DNA from: Spirosoma sp. 48-14
Lineage (GTDB): Bacteria > Bacteroidota > Bacteroidia > Cytophagales > Spirosomataceae
Assembly (NCBI RefSeq): GCF_001898575.1
Contig: NZ_MKUD01000044.1
Span: forward strand, 46,350 to 103,179
DNA length: 56,830 bases
Reading direction: 5' to 3'
Below, piece after piece: positions 1 to 9,211 of this stretch. Under the pieces are notes generated by a model. The model worked only from the letters and a program-made list of their open reading frames with translations, was not told where the DNA came from and did not search any database. The number at the start of each line of letters is the position of its first letter. Within the stretch, counting starts at the first letter, position 1. The translations under genes and the position numbers were made by a program.

Positions 1-543
1 GAAAAAACGACGTCCGAAACGGCCGTAACGGCCGACCCAAAAGCCGCTGGCGTGTCGATCAACACAGTGACTGTCAAGAAAGAATATACCGACGGCACCA
101 AACTGACGGAGGTTACCAAAACTAAAATCCTGGCCGACCCATCTGCCGAGCCAGCCAAACCGGAGATCAAGAAAACCATTACCATCAACGATAGCGATCG
201 CTGGACGCTGATCTGGCTGGTATTTGTTCAGGTCATTTTTGTGACGATGGTGTACGGCCCAATCGCGGCTTTCCTGGTCGAAATGTTCCCGACCAAAATC
301 CGGTACACGTCCATGTCGCTTCCGTATCACATCGGTAATGGCGTTTTTGGCGGATTGCTTCCCGCTGTGGCAACCTATCTGGCAACTAAAGCGAAGGACG
401 CTAACACGGCCGCCGAAAAAGCCGGTGAACTCCTTCCTAATGCGGCTCCGTATCTGGAAGGGCTTTGGTATCCGATCATCGTAACGGCTGTTTGTCTGGT
501 TATTGGGGTCTTCTACATCAAAGACAAACGAGTAACGGATTAA
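1..543 (+). CDS. MFS metabolite:H+ symporter, C-terminal part
   Basis: The reading frame is open from base 1, so the gene starts upstream of the window; only the last 180 residues are present. Membrane segments are visible around WLVFVQVIFVTMVYGPIAAF, a second over LPYHIGNGVFGGLLPAVATY and a third near the end (IIVTAVCLVIGVFYI). The sequence VEMFPTKIRYTSMSLPYHIG is typical of the metabolite:H+ symporter branch of the major facilitator superfamily (ProP/ShiA-like), which imports organic acids, betaines and similar solutes across the inner membrane. The first 60 residues shown are a hydrophilic insert rich in E, K, T and P, presumably a cytoplasmic loop. Downstream acyl-CoA synthetase genes make a carboxylate substrate plausible, but that is inference. 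Confidence 0.8.
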   Translation, partial: EKTTSETAVTADPKAAGVSINTVTVKKEYTDGTKLTEVTKTKILADPSAEPAKPEIKKTITINDSDRWTLIWLVFVQVIFVTMVYGPIAAFLVEMFPTKIRYTSMSLPYHIGNGVFGGLLPAVATYLATKAKDANTAAEKAGELLPNAAPYLEGLWYPIIVTAVCLVIGVFYIKDKRVTD

Positions 544-560
544 GATTTACCCCTCCCCAA

Positions 561-584
561 CCCTCCCCTGAAATCAGGGGAGGG
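561..584. repeat. C/G-rich hairpin between MFS gene and small membrane gene
   Basis: An 11-bp perfect stem (CCCTCCCCTGA at 561-571 and its complement at 574-584) with a 2-nt loop. It is not followed by a T run, so it is a stem-loop or dispersed element rather than a textbook terminator. Confidence 0.6.
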
Positions 585-648
585 AGGCTTTCCGATATTG
601 TCAACATTACATAAAATCATTTACAAAATCCTCGTACCGATAATCATC

Positions 649-873
649 ATGAACGCGATAAAACGAATTCTGGGTATTGTATGGCTGGCGATAGCTGCGC
701 TGGCTGGTTATTTCGGTATTTTTCAGTTTGGGCTGCCCAAGCTGGCTACCGGCAAGCAGGAAGACCTTGTCTTTGGTATCATTATTCTATTTGTACTGAT
801 GCCGATCATTGTCGGCGGACTGGCTGTTTTCGGCGTTTACGCACTCCAGAACGAGTATGCCGACGAAGCGTAA
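649..873 (+). CDS. small two-helix membrane protein (possibly DUF6814)
   Basis: A 74-residue protein with two hydrophobic helices: ILGIVWLAIAALAGYFGIF near the N-terminus and FGIIILFVLMPIIVGGLAVF near the C-terminus. The ATG at 649 was chosen because the in-frame TTG at 598 would only add a hydrophobic tail next to the hairpin. Small proteins of this shape, with a short GxFQFG-like stretch, often follow MFS transporters in Bacteroidota; I think this is the DUF6814 family but cannot confirm it. Its position directly after the symporter gene suggests an accessory subunit or a stabiliser of the transporter. No catalytic residue is visible. Confidence 0.6.
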   Translation: MNAIKRILGIVWLAIAALAGYFGIFQFGLPKLATGKQEDLVFGIIILFVLMPIIVGGLAVFGVYALQNEYADEA

Positions 874-884
874 CCTCACCCCCG

Positions 885-912
885 CCCCTCTCCAGTTTTA
901 GGAGAGGGGTTT
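885..912. terminator. hairpin, possible weak terminator
   Basis: A 9-bp perfect stem (CCCCTCTCC at 885-893, complement at 901-909) with a 7-nt loop, followed by TTT. It lies between the two small membrane-protein genes. Confidence 0.45.
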
Positions 913-976
913 CAAAAACGGGTCTCTGTTAATTCAACACTAGCCGTTACAGAGTCCACTTTTTCAGCTTCCCACC

Positions 977-1189
977 GTGAAACGTGCCCGCCTTATTTTT
1001 TTAAGTCTGCTATTTGTGCTGCTGTTCAATGAGCCGGTGATTTCCATTGTCAACCAGCCCGTTCTGGTAGCCGGGTTGCCCATGCTGTATGCTTATGTGC
1101 TGGGCGTTTGGGCCTGTATGATCGGCTTGATTGCGCTGGTACTATACCGTTCACGTTCGGCCGACGACCCGTCCAACTCCGATGAATAG
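977..1189 (+). CDS. small membrane protein, DUF3311-like
   Basis: A 70-residue protein with two predicted membrane helices, starting at GTG 977 (no ATG in frame upstream). The first hydrophobic stretch ends at NEP, and the second contains GLPMLYAYVLGVWACMIGLI. A P...G-P-x-x-Y...W pattern is what DUF3311 proteins show; these are small partners of sodium:solute symporters. The gene overlaps the next one by 8 bases (its stop TAG lies at 1187-1189, the next ATG at 1182), which points to translational coupling with the SLC5-kinase fusion. A role as partner subunit of that sensor's transporter domain is inferred. Confidence 0.6.
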   Translation: MKRARLIFLSLLFVLLFNEPVISIVNQPVLVAGLPMLYAYVLGVWACMIGLIALVLYRSRSADDPSNSDE

Positions 1190-3902
1190 CCTTACGATAG
1201 TTGTCTGCTCGCTGTTATATCTGGGGCTGCTGTTCGGCATTGCCTTCTGGGCCGAACGTCGGGAGCGGACACTGGTCGCCCGGCAGAAACAGAGCCTCCT
1301 CAACAATCCCTACATTTACGCCCTGTCGCTGGCCGTTTACTGTACGGCCTGGACGTTCTATGGGAGTGTGGGGCAGGCGGCCACGCAGGGTATCAACTTT
1401 CTGTCGGTCTACATAGGCCCAACGCTGGCGGCTCCACTCTGGTGGATTGTGCTTCGGAAAATCATTCGCATCTGTAAGATTCACCGGATCACCAGTATTG
1501 CCGACTTTATTTCGGCTCGTTACGGTAAAAATCGGGGGCTGGGGATTCTGGTAACCGTTATCTGTGTGGCCGGTATTATTCCGTATATCTCCATCCAGCT
1601 AAAGGCTACAGCCGTCAGTTTCGCCCTGCTGTCGGGCCAATCGTCGGCTACGCACGCACCCTCGTTCCTGACCGATCAGGCGTTTTACATGACGCTGCTG
1701 CTGGGCGCATTCACCATTTTGTTTGGTACGCGGAAGCTTGAAGCCACCGAACGGCACGAAGGACTCGTAACGGCCATTGCCTTCGAGTCGCTGGTGAAGC
1801 TGATTGCGTTTCTGTCCGTAGGTTTGTATGTCACGTTTGGTCTGTTCGATGGGCCAGGGGATATTTTTGAACGAGCCAGCCAACAACCTGCCTTACAGGC
1901 CAGCCTAACCTTTGGTCCGGGGCATTCGTCGGCCGACTGGTTCTGGTATACGCTTCTATCCATTCCAGCTATTCTGTTCCTGCCCCGGCAATTTCAGGTG
2001 GCGGTTGTCGAAAATGTGGAGGAACGCCACCTCAATAAAGCCATGTGGCTGTTTCCACTCTACCTGTTTCTGATTACGCTGTTTGTATTGCCCGTAGCGT
2101 TTGGCGGTAAATTATGGTTTGGCAATACAGGGCTCGATGCCGACGGCTATGTTCTTTCGCTCCCGTTGATGACAGGCCAAAAGGGCCTGGCGTTGCTCGC
2201 TTACATCGGTGGGTTGTCGGCCGCTACGAGCATGATTATCGTGGAAACCACGGCCCTGAGCGTTATGATTAGCAATAATGTGGTGATGCCCTGGCTGGTT
2301 AGCCGCCCGGCCTGGCAACTGAAACTGGGCAATCAATCGAGTCGGTTTGTGGTGTACACTCGTCGGCTGGCCATTCTGACCCTGCTGCTGATTTCGTATG
2401 GGTATTACCGCGATGTATCGGACCGATTTTCGCTGGTTTCGGTGGGTATGATTTCCTTCGCGGCAGTAGCCCAGTTCAGCCCGGCCATTATTGGTGGCAT
2501 CTGCTGGAAAAATGGGGCTCAGGCTGGGGCACGACTGGGCCTTATTGTCGGTACCGCTATCTGGTTTTACACCCTGATTGTGCCCACGCTGATCCCGGTT
2601 TTATTACCCGAATCATTACTGACCGACGGCCCATTTGGGCTGAGTTTTCTGAAACCACAAGCCCTGTTTGGACTGAACAGCCTAACCCCTATTGCTCACT
2701 CGGTATTCTGGTCGCTGTTTTTCAATGTGGGTTGTTATGTCTGGGGCTCCATCAACCGACCTCAAACGGCACTCGACCACAATCAGGCTATCCTGTTTGT
2801 CGATGTGTTTCAATTCAACCGCCCGTCCGAAAATACCGCCATCTGGAAGGGAAAAGTATCCGTCGATGCCTTACGCAAGCTGCTGATCACATTTTTTGGA
2901 CCTGAACAGAGCCAGCAAACGCTGGAACGATTCGCTCGGCGCAACCGCCTGATTGATCGTCAGTCGTATGCCGATCCGGGGCTGGTAACGTTCACCGAAA
3001 CAATGCTGGCCGGGGCCATTGGTACCGCTTCGGCCCGGATTCTGGTATCGTCTATTGCCAAAGAAGATCCAATTACGGTCGATGAGATTATCCGAATTCT
3101 GAAAACATCGCAGGAGCTGATGACCGTCAATAAAGAGCTGGAACGCAAATCGAATGAGCTGCAGCAACTGACCCAGCAACTTAGCGAAACCAACGAGCGG
3201 CTGAAACAGATGGACCAGCAGAAAGATGAGTTTTTGTCGACCATCACCCATGAGATTCGCACACCCATCACCTCCATTCGGGCGTTGACTGAGATTCTGC
3301 ACGATAACGACGATGTCGATACCGCCACCCGGCAACAATTTCTCGGAACGGTCATCAAAGAATCGGAACGGCTTACCCGGCTCATCAATCAGGTACTGGA
3401 CCTCGAACGGTTCGAATCAGGCCGAATGCGGCTTCACCTGGAACCCCTGCTCCTGCGCGACGTGATTAAAGATGCCGTTGAAGCCACCGCCCAACTGGCT
3501 TCGGAAAAATACGTGACGGTTCAGTTCCTGGCCAATTGCCCGCCTACGCCCGTCGTGGCCGACCGTGACCGGCTCATGCAGGTGCTGATCAACCTGTTAT
3601 CGAACGCCATCAAATTCTGCGAACCCGAAAAAGGCCACATTATTGTCCGGCTGATTGTGGAAGGGGCTACCTGTAAAGTAAGCGTATGCGACAATGGCGC
3701 GGGCATTGATCCGGCACTCCATTCGCTCATTTTCGAGAAATTTTACCAGGTGCAGGGCGATCATCGAAAACCGAAAGGCAGCGGGCTGGGATTGGCGATC
3801 ACGAAAAAAATCATAGAATTGCATAACGGTAGTATCGACGTAGACAGCCAGCCCGGACACGGTTCGGTGTTTACCTTCCAATTGCCGTTATCCACAGGGT
3901 AG
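1182..3902 (+). CDS. SLC5-STAC-histidine kinase fusion (CbrA-like sensor)
   Basis: A 906-residue sensor. Residues 1 to about 545 form a sodium:solute symporter (SLC5) domain with about 13 membrane helices. Next comes a STAC domain (ends near FTETMLAGAIGTASARILV), then a coiled coil rich in Q and E, a HisKA domain with phosphoacceptor His690 in ITHEIRTP, and a HATPase_c domain with NLLSNAIKFCE (N box), DNGAGIDP (G1) and GSGLGLAI (G2). The ATG at 1182 is preferred because upstream in-frame codons overlap the preceding gene. Such fusions (Pseudomonas CbrA) couple uptake or sensing of a nutrient to signalling. The gene sits before a lone receiver and two acyl-CoA synthetases, so it probably controls carboxylate use. 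No PAS domain is evident, unlike CbrA. Confidence 0.88.
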   Translation: MNSLTIVVCSLLYLGLLFGIAFWAERRERTLVARQKQSLLNNPYIYALSLAVYCTAWTFYGSVGQAATQGINFLSVYIGPTLAAPLWWIVLRKIIRICKIHRITSIADFISARYGKNRGLGILVTVICVAGIIPYISIQLKATAVSFALLSGQSSATHAPSFLTDQAFYMTLLLGAFTILFGTRKLEATERHEGLVTAIAFESLVKLIAFLSVGLYVTFGLFDGPGDIFERASQQPALQASLTFGPGHSSADWFWYTLLSIPAILFLPRQFQVAVVENVEERHLNKAMWLFPLYLFLITLFVLPVAFGGKLWFGNTGLDADGYVLSLPLMTGQKGLALLAYIGGLSAATSMIIVETTALSVMISNNVVMPWLVSRPAWQLKLGNQSSRFVVYTRRLAILTLLLISYGYYRDVSDRFSLVSVGMISFAAVAQFSPAIIGGICWKNGAQAGARLGLIVGTAIWFYTLIVPTLIPVLLPESLLTDGPFGLSFLKPQALFGLNSLTPIAHSVFWSLFFNVGCYVWGSINRPQTALDHNQAILFVDVFQFNRPSENTAIWKGKVSVDALRKLLITFFGPEQSQQTLERFARRNRLIDRQSYADPGLVTFTETMLAGAIGTASARILVSSIAKEDPITVDEIIRILKTSQELMTVNKELERKSNELQQLTQQLSETNERLKQMDQQKDEFLSTITHEIRTPITSIRALTEILHDNDDVDTATRQQFLGTVIKESERLTRLINQVLDLERFESGRMRLHLEPLLLRDVIKDAVEATAQLASEKYVTVQFLANCPPTPVVADRDRLMQVLINLLSNAIKFCEPEKGHIIVRLIVEGATCKVSVCDNGAGIDPALHSLIFEKFYQVQGDHRKPKGSGLGLAITKKIIELHNGSIDVDSQPGHGSVFTFQLPLSTG

Positions 3903-3979
3903 CCCTTCCGGTTTTCGGTATCAGTCAGCGTAGTAACGCCCTGTTCCTGACTACCGACGGGAACCGTAAATCGAGCGTT

Positions 3980-4345
3980 ATGGCTAATGTACTGATCGCC
4001 GACGATGAGCCGAATATTCTGCTGTCGCTGGAGTTTTTAATGAAAAAAGAAGGGCATAAGGTGTTCATTGCCCGCGATGGTGGTGAAGCGTATGAGTTGC
4101 TGCAACACCACAAACCCGATCTGCTGATGCTGGACATTATGATGCCCCGCATGAACGGACTCGAACTGTGTAAGTATGTAAAAAGTACCGATGGGTTTCA
4201 GCATAGTAAAATCATTATTCTGAGCGCCAAGGGAAAAGAGATCGATATACAACGCGGATACGAATCAGGGGCCGACCTCTATGTAGCCAAACCCTTTTCG
4301 ACCCGCGACCTGGTTGCCAAAGTAAATCAACTTCTGTCGGCCTGA
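3980..4345 (+). CDS. single-domain response regulator (CheY-like)
   Basis: A 121-residue receiver domain with no output domain. The acidic pocket is D8-D9, the phosphoacceptor is Asp52 (LMLDIMMPRMNG), the conserved Ser/Thr-type switch lies in IILSAKG, and Lys occurs in YVAKPF. It starts 77 bases after the SLC5-kinase gene on the same strand and is its likely phosphorylation partner. Because it has no DNA-binding domain, it must act through protein contacts or pass phosphate on, unlike Pseudomonas CbrB, which is an NtrC-type activator. Confidence 0.85.
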   Translation: MANVLIADDEPNILLSLEFLMKKEGHKVFIARDGGEAYELLQHHKPDLLMLDIMMPRMNGLELCKYVKSTDGFQHSKIIILSAKGKEIDIQRGYESGADLYVAKPFSTRDLVAKVNQLLSA

Positions 4346-4410
4346 CCCCTGGCCCACTACGTCTGTTTGTCATGGCGTTACCTGGGGAAGCTGTCAGAAA
4401 CTAAACCCCA

Positions 4411-6342
4411 ATGACCATGGAAACGCAGACGCTTTCCTATCTCAACGAGTACCGGCGTAGCCTCGACGACCCAGCCGCCTTTTGGGCCGAACAGGCCGGT
4501 GAAATCCCCTGGTTTCGCAAGCCGGGCCGCATCTTATCGACCGACTCGGCCGGACTGACCCGCTGGTTTGCCGGGGGGAAACTCAACACCTGTTATGCCG
4601 CTGTCGATTACCATGTCGAAAATGGCCGGGCCGATCAAACGGCCCTGATTTATGACTCGCCCGTTACCAATACCGTCCGTCGATTCACCTATACTGAACT
4701 CCGCGACGAAGTAGCCCAACTAGCCGGTACCCTAAAACGATTAGGTGTGCAACGGGGCGATACGGTGGTGATTTACATGCCGATGGTGCCCGAAGCGGTG
4801 TTTGCCATGCTGGCCTGCGCCCGTATCGGTGCCATTCATTCGGTAGTGTTTGGCGGATTTGCCCCACACGAACTAGCTTTACGCATCGACGATGCTCATC
4901 CCAAAGTAATCCTGTCGGCATCCTGCGGTATCGAGTTCGACCGGGTAATCCCCTACAAACCCCTGCTGGACGAAGCGCTACGGCTGGCCTCTTTTTCGCC
5001 TAAACACTGCCTGATTTTACAACGTCCCATGCAGGAAGCCGAACTAACCCCCAGCCGAGATCTGGACTGGGCGACGGCGGTTCGGCAATCGCTTATGGCT
5101 AATATCGTTCCGGTCAATGCGACCGACCCGCTGTATATTCTGTACACATCCGGCACTACGGGTAAGCCCAAAGGGATCATCCGCGACAATGGTGGTCATG
5201 CTGTGGCGCTGAAATACAGCATGCGGGCTGTGTACGATGTCCAACCCGGCGATACGTTCTGGGCCGCTTCGGACCTAGGTTGGGCTGTTGGGCACAGCTA
5301 TATTGTTTATGGGCCTTTACTCCACGGCTGTACGACTATTCTGTTCGAAGGCAAACCCGTTCGCACACCCGACGCGGGTACGTTCTGGCGGGTGATCCAG
5401 CAACATGGAGTCAAGGCTTTTTTTACGGCGCCAACGGCGTTTCGGGCCATCAAAAAAGAAGACCCGGAAGGTTTACTCCGCCAGCAATACGACTTATCAT
5501 CCCTGAAATACGTGTTTGTGGCCGGTGAACGCTGCGACCCACCCACGCTACATTGGCTGGAACAAACGGTAGGGGTTCCAGTCATCGACCACTGGTGGCA
5601 AACCGAGTCAGGCTGGCCGATGGTTGCCAATCAGATGGGCATTGAATCGGTCCCCGTCAAGGCTGGTTCGTCGACTCGTCCGGTAGCGGGGTTCGATTTA
5701 CAGATTCTGGACGAACATGGTCAGCCACTCGGCCCCAACGAAGAAGGATACGTTTGCCTGAAACTGCCGCTGCCCCCCGGTTGCCTGCCAACACTGTGGA
5801 ACGACACGCCCCGTTTCCGTCAATCGTACCTCAGTCGGTTTCCAGGCTATTACCTCACGGGCGATGGTGGATTTGTCGATGCCGACGGGTATGTGTTTAT
5901 TATGGGCCGTGTCGATGATGTGATTAATGTGGCCGGGCATCGACTATCGACCGGCGAAATGGAAGAGATAGTGGGTAACCACCCAGCCGTCGCCGAATGT
6001 GCGGTAGTCGGTATTGCCGATGAACTGCGCGGACAGCGACCGATTGGCCTGGTTGTCCTCAAAGACGGTATCTCGACGGAAGAAGGCACATTGGAGAATG
6101 AATTGGTAACCATGATTCGCGATACGATTGGAGCCGTTGCGTATTTCCGGCAGGCAACCATCGTCAAGCGATTACCCAAAACGCGCTCGGGCAAAATCCT
6201 GCGAAAAACCATTCGCCAGATTGCCGATGGCGAACCCTTCACAATGCCTTCTACGATTGATGACCCGGCCATTCTGGATGAAATCAGGAACCGCTTATCG
6301 GAACGGAGCATCGGCAATGCCTTCGCGTTTGCCGGTTTGTAA
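4411..6342 (+). CDS. prpE: propionyl-CoA synthetase-type acyl-CoA ligase
   Basis: A 643-residue ANL-superfamily ligase that activates a short-chain acid with ATP and CoA. The AMP-binding P-loop is YILYTSGTTGKPKGIIRDNG, the A5-type motif is DHWWQTESGWP, the hinge region is YVFIMGRVDDVINVAGHRLS, and the C-terminal catalytic lysine lies in LPKTRSGKILRK. Sequence features (YHVENGRADQTALIYDSPVT, HSYIVYGPLLHGCTT) fit PrpE/ACSS3 rather than Acs. An ATG two codons in (4417) is an equally possible start. The gene follows the sensor and receiver and precedes acs; together they would channel propionate and acetate into CoA thioesters. Confidence 0.8.
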   Translation: MTMETQTLSYLNEYRRSLDDPAAFWAEQAGEIPWFRKPGRILSTDSAGLTRWFAGGKLNTCYAAVDYHVENGRADQTALIYDSPVTNTVRRFTYTELRDEVAQLAGTLKRLGVQRGDTVVIYMPMVPEAVFAMLACARIGAIHSVVFGGFAPHELALRIDDAHPKVILSASCGIEFDRVIPYKPLLDEALRLASFSPKHCLILQRPMQEAELTPSRDLDWATAVRQSLMANIVPVNATDPLYILYTSGTTGKPKGIIRDNGGHAVALKYSMRAVYDVQPGDTFWAASDLGWAVGHSYIVYGPLLHGCTTILFEGKPVRTPDAGTFWRVIQQHGVKAFFTAPTAFRAIKKEDPEGLLRQQYDLSSLKYVFVAGERCDPPTLHWLEQTVGVPVIDHWWQTESGWPMVANQMGIESVPVKAGSSTRPVAGFDLQILDEHGQPLGPNEEGYVCLKLPLPPGCLPTLWNDTPRFRQSYLSRFPGYYLTGDGGFVDADGYVFIMGRVDDVINVAGHRLSTGEMEEIVGNHPAVAECAVVGIADELRGQRPIGLVVLKDGISTEEGTLENELVTMIRDTIGAVAYFRQATIVKRLPKTRSGKILRKTIRQIADGEPFTMPSTIDDPAILDEIRNRLSERSIGNAFAFAGL

Positions 6343-6544
6343 CTACCGAGAAAGGCTTTGCCCAACGCATTCTATCAGACTAGTGACTGATTCTATCAAA
6401 ACGCGTATATCTATAGCAATTTAGCAATTTTCGACTTCAGAAATTCCAACCGTTTGGCTGTATCTTCCTACTTTTACTTGTCCTTAGTTATTCCGGCCGG
6501 ACGGTATCGGCGATCGACCAGCCAGCATAAACCCTTTTGTACCC

Positions 6545-8452
6545 ATGCGTATCAGAACCTTTGACGAATATCAGTCAGCATACAACCACAGTGTTGAAGA
6601 CCCGGAGAGCTTTTGGGCCGAAATTGCCCAGGAATTTCAATGGCGCAAGCCCTGGAAAAAAGTACTACAATGGAATTTCCAGCAGCCCGATGTAAAATGG
6701 TTTTTGGGCGGTAAACTCAACATCACCGAGAATTGCCTGGACCGCCATGTGCACGAAAAGCCGAACTATCCGGCCATTATCTGGGAACCAAACGACCCGG
6801 CTGAGCCAAGTGTTACGTTTACCTATAAAATGCTACACGAGTATGTGTGCCGTTTTGCCAACGTCCTGAAGCGCAATGGTGTACAAAAAGGTGACCGGGT
6901 TTGTATCTACATGCCAATGGTGCCCGAACTGGCTGTTGCGGTACTGGCCTGTGCCCGTATTGGTGCTATTCACTCGGTGGTGTTTGGCGGGTTTTCGGCC
7001 CAGTCCATTGCCGACCGCATCAATGATGCTAAATGCTCGGTGGTGATTACCTCCGATGGTGCGTTACGGGGTAACAAAGCCATTCCGATGAAAGATACGG
7101 TCGATGATGCGCTGATCGGCTGCCCTTCGGTGAAACGAGTTATCGTGCTCACCCATACCCGCACCGCCGTTTCGATGCTGAAAGGTCGCGATGTGTGGTG
7201 GGAGCAGGAAATGAAGCAGGTCACTTCCGACTGCCCAGCCGAAATCATGGACGCCGAAGACCCACTATTTATTCTATATACTTCAGGGTCAACGGGTAAG
7301 CCCAAAGGGGTAGTTCATACCTGTGGAGGCTACATGGTATTTGCCGCCTACACCTTCCAGAATGTATTTCAGTACGAACCCGGCGATGTCCATTTCTGTA
7401 CTGCCGATATTGGCTGGATTACGGGGCACAGCTACATAGTTTATGGCCCGTTGCTGAACGGAGCTACCTCACTCCTGTTCGAGGGTGTACCGACCTGGCC
7501 CAATGCCGGACGGTTCTGGGATATTGTCGACCGTCATCGCGTTAATATTCTGTACACCGCCCCAACGGCTATCCGGTCACTGATGGGATTTGGGTTGGAA
7601 CCGCTGGAAGGTAAAGACCTGAGTTCGCTCCGGGTTTTAGGCTCCGTTGGCGAACCGATCAATGAAGAAGCCTGGCACTGGTACGACGAGCACATTGGTA
7701 AAGGCCGCTGCCCGATTGTCGATACCTGGTGGCAGACCGAAACGGGCGGCATTCTGATCTCTCCGCTGGCGGGTATCACCAAAACCAAACCAACCTTTGC
7801 CACGCTACCGTTGCCGGGTGTGCAACCTGTTCTGGTGGACGAAAATGGCAAGGAGATCGAAGGCAATGGCGTGAGTGGGAACCTGTGCATGAAATTCCCC
7901 TGGCCAGGTATTTTACGAACGACCTGGGGCGACCATGAGCGATGCCGCACCAATTATTTTGCTACCTATCCGGGCTTATACTTTACCGGCGACGGCTGCC
8001 TCCGCGATGAAGATGGCTATTACCGCATCACAGGTCGGGTTGATGACGTACTGAACGTATCAGGCCACCGGATTGGGACGGCTGAGGTCGAAAATGCCAT
8101 CAACATGCACACAGGTGTAGTGGAAAGTGCCGTCGTCGGTTATCCGCACGACATCAAAGGACAGGGCATTTACGCTTATGTGATTACCGAAAGTGATCCC
8201 GATCATAGCTCTGACCTGATCCGCCGGGATATTCTGGCTACGGTAAGCCGCATTATCGGTCCCATCGCCAAGCCCGATAAAATTCAGTTTGTCAGTGGGT
8301 TGCCCAAAACTCGCTCGGGCAAAATCATGCGTCGAATCCTGCGTAAGATTGCCGAAGGCGATGTCTCGAATCTGGGCGATACCTCCACCCTACTCGACCC
8401 CAATGTAGTGGAAGAGATCAAAGCGGGAGCGCTAATTGAAATAAAAGCCTGA
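6545..8452 (+). CDS. acs: acetyl-CoA synthetase
   Basis: A 635-residue AMP-forming acetate-CoA ligase. It shows FILYTSGSTGKPKGVVHTCG (P-loop), VDTWWQTETGG (acetate-pocket region with the Trp that restricts acyl length), ITGRVDDVLNVSGHRIGTAE (hinge), and LPKTRSGKIMRR with the lysine that is catalytic and commonly acetylated in Acs. Length and motifs match canonical Acs. It is separated from prpE by about 200 bases, so it may have its own promoter; I could not find a clean TAnnTTTG box there. It converts acetate to acetyl-CoA for the TCA cycle and biosynthesis. Confidence 0.93.
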   Translation: MRIRTFDEYQSAYNHSVEDPESFWAEIAQEFQWRKPWKKVLQWNFQQPDVKWFLGGKLNITENCLDRHVHEKPNYPAIIWEPNDPAEPSVTFTYKMLHEYVCRFANVLKRNGVQKGDRVCIYMPMVPELAVAVLACARIGAIHSVVFGGFSAQSIADRINDAKCSVVITSDGALRGNKAIPMKDTVDDALIGCPSVKRVIVLTHTRTAVSMLKGRDVWWEQEMKQVTSDCPAEIMDAEDPLFILYTSGSTGKPKGVVHTCGGYMVFAAYTFQNVFQYEPGDVHFCTADIGWITGHSYIVYGPLLNGATSLLFEGVPTWPNAGRFWDIVDRHRVNILYTAPTAIRSLMGFGLEPLEGKDLSSLRVLGSVGEPINEEAWHWYDEHIGKGRCPIVDTWWQTETGGILISPLAGITKTKPTFATLPLPGVQPVLVDENGKEIEGNGVSGNLCMKFPWPGILRTTWGDHERCRTNYFATYPGLYFTGDGCLRDEDGYYRITGRVDDVLNVSGHRIGTAEVENAINMHTGVVESAVVGYPHDIKGQGIYAYVITESDPDHSSDLIRRDILATVSRIIGPIAKPDKIQFVSGLPKTRSGKIMRRILRKIAEGDVSNLGDTSTLLDPNVVEEIKAGALIEIKA

Positions 8453-8468
8453 CCGGGCTAACCGAGTC

Positions 8469-8512
8469 ATAAAAAATGGGCGTTGAGATTGATCTCAACG
8501 CCCATTTTTTAT
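8469..8512. terminator. bidirectional terminator after acs
   Basis: A perfect 21-bp inverted repeat (8469-8489 and 8492-8512) with a 2-nt centre; the outer part is A6/T6, so it gives a U-tract on either strand. It serves acs (plus) and the convergent lipoprotein gene (minus, stop at 8530). Confidence 0.9.
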
Positions 8513-8529
8513 GATTGTAATTCCTGTTC

Positions 8530-9033
8530 TTAGGGATTCGGAATCGCTTTTACTTCGATCTTGGCACCATTGGCCGTCGAGAACCCGTACGATTTGATAA
8601 GAGCCAACCAGCTTTGATCGCTCGGGTCAGTAGAATTACCAGCAATCTGGCGGCTGAAGTTTAGGTTGGTTTCGGTCAGGTTATCAAGCGTCCAGGTGTC
8701 AACCGATCCTGACGAACTGGTAAGAATAAATGCCGTTTCACCGGTGTTGAATTTCCAGGTTCCTGTTGTCGTCGTACCGGGTAAAATCACCTGCGAAAAC
8801 GACTTATCAGATTTGAAGTTCATATACGACGACGAAAAATCGACCAGGTTACCAGCACCGCCCCCTTTTGTGTAAGCCGTTACGGGTATCGTTCCTAGGG
8901 TGACCGACGCCGTCTGGAACTGCCAGTTACGCGCGATCAGATCCGATTTGGTTTTCGCGGCAGGTGTATCATCTTTTTTACATCCCCAAAGAAGCGTTGC
9001 GCTTACGAAAAATAGAGCAAAAAGCTTTTTCAT
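8530..9033 (-). CDS. lipocalin-like lipoprotein
   Basis: A 167-residue protein starting at the ATG at 9033, where MKKLFALFFVSATLLWGC forms a lipoprotein signal with lipobox LLWGC; in-frame upstream residues would push the signal inside. The mature part begins with a short D/K/T linker, then DLIARNWQFQTASVT, a start typical of small lipocalin-like beta-barrel proteins of Bacteroidota, followed by alternating beta strands (TGTWKFNTGETAFILTSSSG). It would be anchored in the inner or outer membrane facing the periplasm. No ligand can be inferred. It is downstream of the metal efflux operon on the same strand, but 178 bases apart, so co-transcription is uncertain. Confidence 0.7.
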   Translation of the reverse strand: MKKLFALFFVSATLLWGCKKDDTPAAKTKSDLIARNWQFQTASVTLGTIPVTAYTKGGGAGNLVDFSSSYMNFKSDKSFSQVILPGTTTTGTWKFNTGETAFILTSSSGSVDTWTLDNLTETNLNFSRQIAGNSTDPSDQSWLALIKSYGFSTANGAKIEVKAIPNP

Positions 9034-9211
9034 GATTTGGTTACTAAAGAGAAGTTTAGTGAATTCTTTACCCAAAGTAAGTGAATAAATAGGAAACCTA
9101 CTGTGCTTTAGTGAGTAAAAAAATAGCCGAGCACTCCAGAATTACACACAACTCGTTCAGAAACTCTCCTACACTATTGATTATGAACCTTTTTTCATAC
9201 AAATCAACTCC

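Noticed and set aside
2871..3388. Overlapping open frames on the minus strand inside the SLC5-kinase gene.
   Set aside because: They are antisense shadows of a long, clearly coding frame and show no protein-like motifs.
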